Below are positions 35,901-47,900 of a DNA stretch of 64,000 nt, piece after piece. Location of the stretch: positions 20,829,933-20,893,932 of the forward strand of contig CM063251.1 in the NCBI GenBank assembly GCA_032158295.1. Direction: 5' to 3'. The notes below the pieces were generated by a model. That model did not search any database. It worked only from the letters and a program-made list of their open reading frames with translations, and was not told the origin of the DNA. How positions within the stretch are numbered: the first letter of the stretch is position 1; every line of letters starts with the position of its first letter. The position numbers were made by a program, and so were the translations under genes. Source of the stretch: Pycnopodia helianthoides. Taxonomy: Eukaryota > Echinodermata > Asteroidea > Forcipulatida > Asteriidae.

Positions 35901-38900
35901 CAGGCAATTGTTAAGCAATATTTTCTGCTTAAGCAGCTCTATGAAATTGGGCCCAGGGGTATGGAGGGGGTCAGGTTGGCGTAGAGAGGTACAATGTATC
36001 TTTCCTTGCCTTCCACCTCTAGGACCCCAGTTCGAAACCGGCCAGGGGCACTATGTGGATCGGGTTTTCAGTCCCTACCTGATGACAATAATTCTGTGGA
36101 GTTTTCCTCCCATATCTTAGACTTGTGGACAAGTCGTTAAATGTTTGTCGCGGTGATAGCGTTCCGACTCTATATGCACCGCGATGCACCGAGACTCGAC
36201 AATATCCACCGCAACTCACCGGCCGCACAAACATTAACGACTTGTCCACAAGTCTACCCACATCTAAAACTGAAACTTCTTTCCTTGTCTTTTCTCCGGG
36301 GGTTCTTGGCTAGTACAGAGATTAAGTTCTCTTTTTTTGAGAATCCTTGGCTTCACAACCATGGCTTTGCAACCAGAACTAATTAATTAGATAAGTAAAT
36401 AATATAGATAAATGGTCTCCGTTGTCTCCATAAAGTACTCAGTTAAAATATCAGTATCCATTGTTTCTACTGAAATTTTTTCTTCTTCACATGTTGATGT
36501 GTTTAGAGGATGGGAATGAATTGTCTCGTCCAAAGATTAGACGATACTTTCATGGTGTAAGAATGTCTTCAGTATGGAAGATAATGCACAAGTAGTGCAC
36601 CCTTGATGCCCGCTTCATCCTGACAGTACTCTGATCCATCCAACTGACAAACACTTCATCACAAGCATGCTCCTGAATACATTTCTTATTCCTCCATGAT
36701 GTACCTAACATTCATGAATACAAGCAGAGTGTTTTTAAAGGAAGGGTGTTCCATTGGCAATTCCTTAAAAAAGAATTAAATGACCATAAAATAAAAGCGT
36801 ACTTGGTATGAAGCACTGCAGCTGCTGATAATATTTTGAGAAATGATTCCCTTTGAATGTGGTTTCAGAGAAAGGGATTCAAAACAATGTCGATCTGAGA
36901 AACGTTTAATGCATGAAGTGTTTCTCAGATTGTGTAATCCAATTACGGATTATTCTTCCTGCGTGGACATAACCGCTCCAGATTTTTCGGCGATATCTCA
37001 AAAACACTATTACCTTTTGAATTGAAGTTTACGCAGGTAGCTTTATTGTGTGTGTTTTATCTATACATTTACACGTATATAGGATTTAAAAACAATCAAA
37101 AGGTATACTTAGCCTTTAACGGATGTATGGTTGGTGTACTGTTAACTACTTAATGTTAATGGATGGTCACTGAATTTTCACTTCAGTAAAACTAAAAGGT
37201 GCATACTTGCACACTTCACACTTCACACAAATTGAGATGCAAGAAAAAATGTAGACATATATAGTATATTGTAATGTATAGCAGGACCTGTAATTTCCAG
37301 ACAAAAACATTAGAATACATTTTTTTTAATAACTTAAATGCACATTATGCATGTGTGTATAGGATATTAATAAAAATTTATTGAATTGACATCGCGCTCT
37401 CTCTGGGACCAGTAGGGCGCATAACAATAAAAAATACCAGTAAGAAAATTACACAAGAAAAAAAACATCAGTAAAAAAAAGAAGAATTGAAGTCAAAAGC
37501 CTGAAGACAAAAAAGGGTGCATGAACACCACAATACTGTCTAAAACAATACCAACTTAATACCATAGCATTTCAAAAGTACACACTAAAATATGCATCTC
37601 TAAAGTGTGCGAACACCTAAAATGGTTATTGTAACAATTGGGATGTGGCCCACACAGCAAGGACCATTATGTGTGACCAGTCTGTACTCTTTTCTTTTCA
37701 GTCTTTACCAGTAGTCTAAATAAAGCAAACAAGCTGTATTGGAGACTACATTATGTGGATGTGTGAGGCCTATATCAGGACTGTTAAAAAATCCCACTGC
37801 ATGTAATGTACATAATACCCTGAATGTTGACATTGGCATTGTGCACATTCATGTCTAGCTTTATGTATCTAAAGCTAGTACATGGTATTATATGACACAG
37901 CTCTCGTGTGAATGTTACATACAGTCATGTACATGATGGTTTCACGTCAATGGCATTCCTATAATACTCACAACACATCATGTAAAAGTACTTTAGTACA
38001 TTGTACAAGTACACATTGTTCAGTACATTGTACAAATACATCAGTACATGTACAAGTACATCAGTACATTGAACAAGTACATCAGTACATTGAACAATGT
38101 ACATCAGTACTCATGCAGTACATTGTACATGTACATGTACATCAGTACATTGTACATCAGTACATTGTACATCAGTACATTGTACAAAGTGTACATCAGT
38201 ACATTGTACAAAGTGTACATCAGTACATTGTACAAAGTGTACATCAGTACATTATACATGTTCATCAGTACATGTACATCAGTACATTGTACATCAGTAC
38301 ATTGTACACATGGGCAATACATGTATGACTTTCAAAGTCATGAACGGACATGTAGGAGACACAATCTCTAAAAGGTCATTTTGAATGGGGCCACTTCAGA
38401 ATGAATTTGTTCAGATCCACTTCAACATGTTTAAATTTGTCCAACACGCCACCAATTTGTAAAATGAATTCTGAATGGTTGTTTCATTCAAAATTTCATA
38501 AATGCCATTGAATCAGTCTCCCATGGGTTTTGTGATTTATGGATATGTAATATGCAATTTTGCTCAAAGTGTGGAGACGGTTTCAGATGGTTCGCCAGCA
38601 AATGTCATTCACATAAATAGTAGTCATAATCATAAAGCATAACCCTGTGCAGCTGGGCTCCAATTTTTTTATTGGTAATATTTTTGATTATTATATTATA
38701 TTTTTATTTTATTTTTATTTTATTTTTCTATTTTATTTTTTATTTTTTTTTGGGGGGGGGATCAACAAGACGACAGGGCTTATACAGGTGTAGCTCAAAA
38801 TTGTTTTACTGGACAAGAACCTTTTTTTCAAGGAACTTTTTTTCAAGACCTTGAATCGAGATGAGAAAACTTGCTATGTTTTTGGTTTAACTGTGTAGGC

Positions 38901-41900
38901 CTATACACAGTTAAACATATAAACTGTTTTTATTTGGACAAACTAGCTTTATCTCATTTGTCTTATTGAAAGATATTAGTCAGACTCAAGTCAACATTTG
39001 AACATTGGTATGTCTTACTGTCGAACTTATCTGGCCATGAGTTTACCGGCCTGAGCACTAAGGGGCCATTCAGAATAGTCAATATTTTAAAATAAAATGA
39101 TCCTTTTTTGAAATTGTGGCTGGGTGTGTCGAAAGAAATAAACTGAAAATCAAAATTCAGTTTGTATTTAAATTAATATAAAAAAAAAAATTACAAATGA
39201 AAAGAAGAAGCAAAAAATACCCATCTGGCCCTGATCATTGTTTGTTTAAGCCAGGAAAAAAAACATACAAAACTACTGATGTTGAAATATTTGATCTAAA
39301 ATATGTGCATCATTTGAGGTTTTACTGTTCTTTAGTGTATAGGATATATTATTAAGTCATTCAATATTTTAAAATCAAAATTTGTGGTGGGTGGGTGGGT
39401 GGGTCACCTCAAAAAACAAATCGATTTTGACAATTCTGAATGGTCCCTTATATCACTGGCCTCAGGCCTGCGGTTCAGTGTCAATTTGAAACCCTCAGTG
39501 TTCAATTCCTACTGTGTACCTTAGGTGTGCCTCCTACTCCTAAGAAGCACTAGTGTCATGAATTAGGAATAAAACATAGCATGCTGTCTGTCCTTGATGG
39601 TCTGTAAGAAGGAATTACTGACTAGATTAATTTAATTCAGTGAATGGAGGCCTGTCTCAATTAAATAATCCTGCTTTATATATAAACTCTTTGTTTTTCA
39701 GTGAGACGTGTAAGTTTGTTTTGATATTGTATTTTGTTTATTAAGTGCTTTTTATTTCATTTTTGTTTTCTTTATTAATTTTTTGTGTAAAAATCTTTTA
39801 AGTTTTAGCCTACTCTTTTTTTAAAGTTATTTTTGTGTTTTTATTTCCTTGTTATCACTGGATGAATTCTTTTAAAACATTTTTTGGTGATGTTTTGTTT
39901 TGTTTTTTATTTTATTTATTCTTTTTTTTGTGATTTTTTTTTATTCATTTATCTTTTTTTTTTTTTTTTTGGGGGGGGGGTTTGAATCTTTGCTAAGGCA
40001 TACAAAAATTAATGTATTTTTTATCCTGAAGTTAGTTTTTCTCAATAAGTTATATTCTCATTATGTCAAAATCAAATCAATTTCCCCAAATCACGATAAG
40101 AACATTTTCAAAATGATTGTAATTTTATCCCGTTTTCCCATGCAGGATGATCTGGACTTACCGGTCAAAATCAAGTCTGGTCATCTGGGTAAACTGACCC
40201 TCAAGATCCCATGGAAGAATCTGTACTCAGCCCCGGTTGAAGCCTCTATCGAGGGTCTGTACGTCTTGGTTGTACCAAATACAGGTAGGAAAACCATATA
40301 AAGAACAAAGATATTGACAAATTAGGGAGACCGCCAACATAGGGCTAAATAGCTCAGTTGGTAGAACGCCGGCACGTTAATCTGGAGGTCGTTGATTCAA
40401 ATCCCGCTCTTGTTCAACCCAAAAACTATTCAAAATCTACCCAGTCAGTTTCCCTTTGGTTTCTAACTTGATAGAAGAATCTATCAATTTCTAGGTGGAA
40501 GTATTTCACCATTCACATGCGTGACTCGTATAATGTTCTACCCACAAATCAAAAGTGACAATGTGGTGCCCCAGGCCAATGTCAGGCACTTTCCCGGAAA
40601 TAGTGAAATGGCATTAAAAGTGAAGAATCAGCCGAATTATCAGCCGTAGGGTTGGGAACTTCAACCGATTAACCCTTTAAACAAACCTTGAAATCTGTTT
40701 CCCAAATTTCTAAAAGGTTCAAACAAAGCCAACTGTTAAAAAAAAAAAAAATTTACCAACCTTTTCTTTAAAATGTTAGCTTCAGATACTATCCAGTGAG
40801 TATGATTGATATCCCTTTTGTTGGTGGAATGTTTCTTATCTTAATCCCCCACAAATGTACATGTAATACATTATTTTCCATCCTCTCCAATTACTTATAC
40901 ATTTTGCTTTGTACCCACCCCACTGTGGTTTGGGGTTTTTGGACTAAAGACTGGGTTACAATGTTTTATTTGTAATCCTTCATAGTGCTTTGACATGTGC
41001 TCCTTTTATAGATAGGATCATAGTTCCAGTTGGAATGGGTAGAAACGGAAGTCATAAGTTCCGTTTAATCAAGTTCCGTTTAATCGTTTAGGAAAATAAA
41101 CGTAAATGTGCAACTGTAATCAGCCATGATATCAATGTAACATCACATTGACAGGAAATCCTTTCCTTATATGCCCAAATTAAGTGTTATTTGAAAGTGG
41201 TAGTGTATACAATTACTCTTTTGCTTTCCCTTGCCATGTGGCTTATCATTGCATACAAATGTATCAGAAATGTGTGTTAAATTTGAGTAGTAAACAGAGA
41301 CAAATTGACTAGAGTGGGGTTTGAACCTGCTCTAACATGTAAGTGCAAAACTTAATATCTTTTTATAGCAGATCAAAGCAGACTCAAATGTTTTAAGAAA
41401 TGTTATGTTTTAGGTGGAATTAAACAATACTGAAGTGCACAAAATTGATATGATATCGAATTGAGGCATGCTAGCTGCAACAGCTGGTGCACATGTTATT
41501 TCACACTGATAGCATTTCATTTAATAACCTACATCTTTATCTCAAAAAACCTTTCTTATCATTTTTTAAAAGGGAGCCCAAAATGAAACAAAAAATGAGA
41601 CTGCCTAAATATTACTTTATTTAGAAAAAAAAAATCAATTTTTTATGATTGTTCCCTGACTGTGATTATAATTTCCAATTCTTTGCTTTCAAATTGTTTG
41701 CGTAGATATCAAGTATGATGCAGAGAAGGACGTCAAGCAGAAGTTTGAGGCCAAACAACGGACCTTTGCAGAGGGTGGAGGACACTAAACAGAAAGAGAA
41801 GGAGAGAGAGGAAGGCACAGGTTAGAGGTCATGACAGTTGACCCAAGTTTACTCCAGATTAGAAATCATTTAATCTCAGTCAATAATGTATTCCTGAAGT

Positions 41901-44900
41901 GCGCATTAAGTTTTGTTGTACACAAAACTACATGACAATGAGTTGATATTCTGTAAACTTTCCCAAGTAACAAGGCCATTGGAATACCAAACTAGCCGAC
42001 TGTGCACTCCGTGGCCTTAATGGTGGCATTGTAGTCCTTCAGTCGGCAGAGGACCTGGCCATCAACTGGTTTACAGACTTTTTAACAAGATTAAAAAAAG
42101 CACATGAAATCATTATCATCATTAGTTTCCTAATGGACCATTCAGAATAGTTAATGTTTGCAAATTTCAATCTTTTTTCGAAATTGTGGGTGGATGGGTC
42201 AAAAGAAATAAATGAAAATCGAAATTGAGTTTACAGTTTGATTTATATATATTGACAGTTGCAAACTAGAAGCCAGGAATAGCCATTGAAAACTTCTTAG
42301 CTGGGAGAACATTGATCTAAAATATTTGTTTCATTTGAGGTATTAATTTGTTCTTCAGTGAATAGGGTATACAGGGTTCTGCCCAGAATTTCTTTAGTGG
42401 TGGAAAAATGTTTTCCTGGAAACCATTGCGAGATGGATCAGTTACACGGTAGATCATATAAATAGACTCAAATCAAAGTAGTACTCAAAATTAATGGCTT
42501 CAGATACCATTTTTATTGGTAAATACCAAATTTTACATTTCGTTGAAAACCTTGGAAAGGAAATTGCAAGTGTAACTCAAAAATTTGGAAAATGTGTGGT
42601 GGTCGGAAACAGAGACAATTCTGCCAGTGGTGGTTGGGGAATCCTGAGTGCTGGGCGGGTTTTCCAGCAGTGACCACTGTGGGCAGAACGCTGGGTATAT
42701 TAAATAGTCTGTCAATTTATAAAAATTGAAATTTGGGGTGGATGGATGATGGGTCAGAACAATTTCGAGAAAAAAATCAAAATTTTTAAACATTGATTAT
42801 TCTGAATTGCCCGTAATACCTTTTGGTCTCAAAGGCATTTCGTCCATATATTAAATGACCAAGTGGTTAAAAAAAATACCTTGTTTGTGTTCAATTACCT
42901 TGTTGTGTTCATTATTATTGCCCCACCTACATGTACACTTGCTGGCCAGTAATGAGGCAACTATGACCAGCATGACCACAGCCCTTGTCATTGCTTATTT
43001 GAAAAGACTCGATTGATTAGGGAAGGTTTTTTTAACACCCTCACTTTAATTTGATTTTGTGAACAGTTTGAGGACGGTAGTGTAATATAAAATTGGAACA
43101 ACGTGTATCATCAACTATTTACTTAAAATGTATTTATGACATCTTGAATCATTCTTCCAGAGAAAGATGGCAAGTCTGACTCATTTGTGGAGAAGATGGC
43201 CAGTCAGGTGATTAAGAACCTACAGGTCAAGGTATCTGACATCCATCTACGCTATGAGGATAGGACCACTAACACGAATGCTCCATTCTCTATTGGAGCA
43301 ACACTTCATAACATCTCACTCAAGGTAAGAGAGGATTGCTGGAGCTGGGGTATAAACCTCATGAGGGTTATGAACCTTACAGTTGATACGAACCTCACAA
43401 GTGTTATGAACCTGACAAGAGATATGAACCTCACAAGTGATATAAACCTCACAAAGGATTGTGAACCTCACAAGTGGTAGGAACCTCACAAGTTATATGA
43501 ACCTCACAAGTGGTAGGAACTTCACAAGTTATATGAACCTCACAAGTGGTAGGAACCTCACAAGTTATATGAATCTCACAAAGGATTGTGAACAGCACAA
43601 GTCTTGCAAACCTCAAAAGTGATTGTGAACCTAACAAGTCTTATAAACCTCACAAGTGATATGAACTTTACAACTGAAACTAACCTCACAAGTCTTATGA
43701 ACCTCACGAGGGCTATGTTTCTCACATGGGGTACAAAAAAACCTCACATGCAGTACTTATTACCACGCTTTTAAGTACCACACTCTCAAATGTCATGAAA
43801 AAATGAAATGAAAGATGTGAAACCAGTTCTTTATGTTTTTATGCCAGGATTGAAATAATGTTAAACTATCACACTATTACTCATTTTCACTGATGCATGC
43901 TGGGAGTAAGGTACAGGTAATGGAGTTTTGAAAATAAGCACCTCCATTTCATATCAACTGTGAATAAGGCGAATGATCACAAACAATCTTTATTTGTCCC
44001 AAGTATGTTCTGATTGGTTTTATCTAGAGAAATCTTTATGGAATGAATGGAACCATATGTATATATTGATTATGTTGGTTAATGATTGCAATGACCACCT
44101 CAATGTCTTCTGCTCATGCTACAGAGTTTCGCTAAAGGTTTGAATTCCTTTCTTGATTTTGCAGACCACAGATACCAACTGGAAAGAGTGCTTGGCGGAT
44201 GCTGCAACTAAACTCATTTACAAGGTACGTTTGCAAGTTTAGTGTTAGTAAGAGAACTGAAGGGATGCTGCAGCAATGTTTTGTTGGGAGGGGGTAGGGG
44301 AGGGTTAACCGTCACAACCCAAAAGTGACTTGAATTGCAATTTCTAAGATGGGGGTTCAAGTTTCTGAGAATAACAGTTTCATGTTTTGTAATTGTTTCC
44401 CCCACATGTTAAAATACTTATTTAATGGGCTTTGAGGCAACATAAATAAAGTAATATTCAAACACTCAACTCAAAGGTAACAGAATTTTAGATATTATGT
44501 TTTTCTTTTTCAGGATGATTGGTAATACACCATGTAAAGTTTAGATCACAAAATTTCAATTCTTTGTCTTAGAAACAAAGCTGTACACTGTCTTAAAATG
44601 TGTCTGTGTGTATGTGTCTCCTTGTGGAGGTCTCAGGAGAGTTTGAAGACTGAGATTGCAAGAGTCATGTACTCATGTAATTATCGAACAATAATTTCTT
44701 GACTTTCAGATGCTGCGTCTGGACTGTCTCTCTGTCTACTGGAACAGTAACTCTGAGTTATACTCTGACCTACCCAGGCCCCAACAACAGGTAACTGACT
44801 ATTAGAGTTGTGTGTTTACGTTTATATTCCTAAAGGGTTAAACAGAACTTGTGACTTCCGACTTCTGGCTTTGTTTTAACAGTTAAGGAAATTTGGAAAC

Positions 44901-47900
44901 AGACTTCAACGTTTGTTGCGATTAAACGTCCCAACCTATAACTGACCCAGATGGATAATGTCAGATTTGACACTAAACATTGTGCCTATAGAGTGAAACT
45001 ACCTAATATTGAGGGGTGGATATTGATCAAGATTTGGACTTGGTCACATTAGATTAAGACTACCTAGACGTTTGTAGAATCCCCAATACTAACGACTTAA
45101 CCCAATTAAGTCATGAGATGTAATCATATCTAATGATTATATCTGTTGCCCTGAAACCTGCCAAAATTAACACACTAGGTGTTAGACCAACAAGTGTGCA
45201 ACTAGTTGCATGTGGGTGTTCAGGTTTTTTTGTGTGGAATGTACAATTGTTTTCAATCAATAGTATAACAGTAACTAGGTAAAACATCCAGGATGTACAC
45301 AAAATCTGAAGGGTGAAAAATGAAATATTGATTTACATTTTGAATAAATGTTGCATCTCTACTTGCGTGGGTGTTGACCTTTGTAAGTCTGGTGGTATTT
45401 GAACATTGGAACCTGTGAATATTGGAACCTGTGAACGTAGGAACCTGTGAACATAGGAACCTGTGAACATTGGAACCTGTGAACATAGGAAAGGAACCTG
45501 TGAACATAGGAACCTGTGAACATAGGAACCTGTGAACATTAGGAACCTGTGAACATTGGAACCTGTGAACATTGGAACCTGTGAACATTGGAACCTGATG
45601 TGGAACATTGGAACCTGTGAACATTGAACCTGTGAATGACGACTACCTGTGAACATTATGATTTGTTTTTATTATTTATAATACACCCGACAGCACAATT
45701 AGCCCCAATAACAGGATGAACTGGCAACAAGAAAAAAATTGTCATAGATGTTTTAGATGTGGGAGGAAAACCACAATTGGGAAAACCCACGCAATCAGGT
45801 TGGGACTGAAAACCCAATCTACATACAAGGCTACGGTCTGAGGTGGGATTGGAACCGGGATCCACAGAGGTGAAAGGCAGGGAAAGAAACCACTGAGCCA
45901 ACCTGATCCCCTGTATGAACATAACAATGTGTTTGAACAGTACGATGTAGAGTGTACATGTATTAGAACATTAGCATGCTCTTATAATCATCTTCTTATT
46001 CTCAAAATGCTATTTACGTATGCTATTTCCCATGCAGGCCAAGATGCAAGAAACCATCACAGCAGACCCTCAGAAAACACCCAAGAACTTCCAGTACTGT
46101 GAGTATAGAGTACAATTTATGAAACATACAGAATGTGCATTTCAATTCGTTCAATTTGTGTTTTAGTTCTAAGATGGTGACAGGATGTCATCAATAGATA
46201 AAGTCTATTAATGATTTCAAACATTGACTGGTATAAAATATAGGATATCTTGTCAAGCTACACATAACAAAATGTTCACAAGTACATGTACAAACATTAA
46301 AAACACATGTTACAAAACAGCGGGACTCCCAGGAGAGCGTGAAAGTAAAAAAAAAAAAACTTTCGCCAATAGTTGCATGTCTCCCAACTCCCAGAATAAA
46401 TAAGAATATACCAATCAATAATAAAACCCAAAATAATCAAGAAAGAAGAAAGTTATTTCAAGAAAGGGCATAGTCATTCAAAAGTAACAACTCTAAAAAA
46501 AAAAAAAATCACAGTACAATAAATACTGGTGGTAATCCGAGTCAAGGATCAGATTAATCAAGTCAGCTCTTACAATCTTCATCTTATGAAGCTGCAGTTC
46601 ATTTCTTAATGATGCAATCATGAGTCGTCCCTGCTTGTGTATTAACGCGTTGTTCTCTCTTCTATATGGACAGTGGTTGAACCGATCTCTCTGAAGGCCC
46701 AACTGAAACTGAACACCAAGCCTGAGAATGATATGACTAACCCTAAAGCCTGGCTCAATTTAGTCATCGATAGTATTGGGCTGGCCGTTAGACAGAAACA
46801 GGTATGAACAAAATAATCTGCAACCGCACTCTTAGAAAATTATTGTTGGTATTATCTTTTATCGTCAAGCAAACTTGAGTCCTCAATTCTGATTGGTCGA
46901 TCCATAGCAACATTATTTTGATATTAACCTATATTGCACGACTTATAACAAACCATTTTCTATCGCGCTGTTCTATTTCTGCGCATTGTGCTATTTTAAG
47001 CTATTTGTCAAGCTTGTGTTATCACAAACGCGCTTATCTGCGTCCCATATCACATGTGAATTTTATTGTATCTTTCTTTATAATTTTGCCTATAAATAAG
47101 AATTATGTTGACAAAAACCAGTCTATGACCCTACCTTTAAGTGCTTTTATGTGCTCTTACTTGTAAAAATGATTCGTTGATGTAGTATTTTAGTTATGTT
47201 GTCATAAAGTTCATGAGGTAGAGGTCATTGTGAATGGACTTCAACAATCTAGTCAGTGAAGTGACGTCTAATCATTTTCAGTTTTAGCTTTTCTTCTTCT
47301 TAATTTGTTTTCTTTTCTTTTCTCTTCTCAGTTCCGTGATGTGATGAAGATGTTGGATTCCTTTGAGAGGATGTCACGTAATGAGCCGTTCAGGAAGTAC
47401 AGACCAACCTGCCCTGCTAAGGGCAACGCTAAGATCTGGTGAGGAGTCAATTCAATTCAAACAATAAGCCGTTCGCGAGTCAGACTTGAAGAATGTCTGG
47501 TACAATTATTTGCTTCATCACAGTTTGCCGTTTAAATTTGAGTTTAAAAAATTGTTAGTGGCCTGACGTTTCGACCCTAGCAGAGTCTCTCTCGATGGCT
47601 AAATTTGAAGTCCTCAGACTATAGAGACAGTTGCTATGATCAAGGGCAAGCTTTTGTGTAGTTACGTTAGAGACGGCGAACACCCATACACAATTCTGAA
47701 TGAATGTGTATGGCACAATGGTACCAGGGTTAGCCCATCTGGAGGTTGCTATACAAAAGCTTGCTCGAACATTTTGACATGGCAACTGTCTCTATAGTCT
47801 GAGGAATTCAAATGTAAGCGGTGACTTGTGACTAAGCAAGTCATTGTACAAGACTTTATTCAAATCTAACTCACAAATGGCTTATTGTCATATTTATTCC

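Larger units (their letters stand above)
30312..40145 (+). other. VPS13 intron 2
   Basis: 9.8 kb, the largest intron. Holds a diverged GGCCTGGAATT repeat (31612-31780), MITE-like sequence (32985-33315, containing 'gagctcaattggtcatcaaggtcacaagaaaatag'), two GGGCCCAATTTCAT elements, a SINE split by a fold-back element (35965-36320), the 36737-37120 element, the 15/24-bp minisatellite (37983-38320) and a GGGGCCATTCAGAAT element (39061-39450). Confidence 0.5.

Noticed and set aside
37983..38320. CRISPR-like array
   Set aside because: No unique spacers and the context is a eukaryotic intron; tandem minisatellite.
37912..38371. Open frames of 95-138 codons on + strand and 72 on - strand
   Set aside because: They are translations of the CATCAGTACATTGTA minisatellite; every frame is open because of the repeat.
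40344..40417. Possible functional tRNA gene (GTT anticodon position)
   Set aside because: C at position 33, unpaired acceptor stem and a shared SINE tail; it is a SINE head.
45253..45656. Repeat protein of FTGSNVHR units on the minus strand
   Set aside because: Product of the 16-bp minisatellite; 16 bp is not a multiple of three so all frames give similar repeats.
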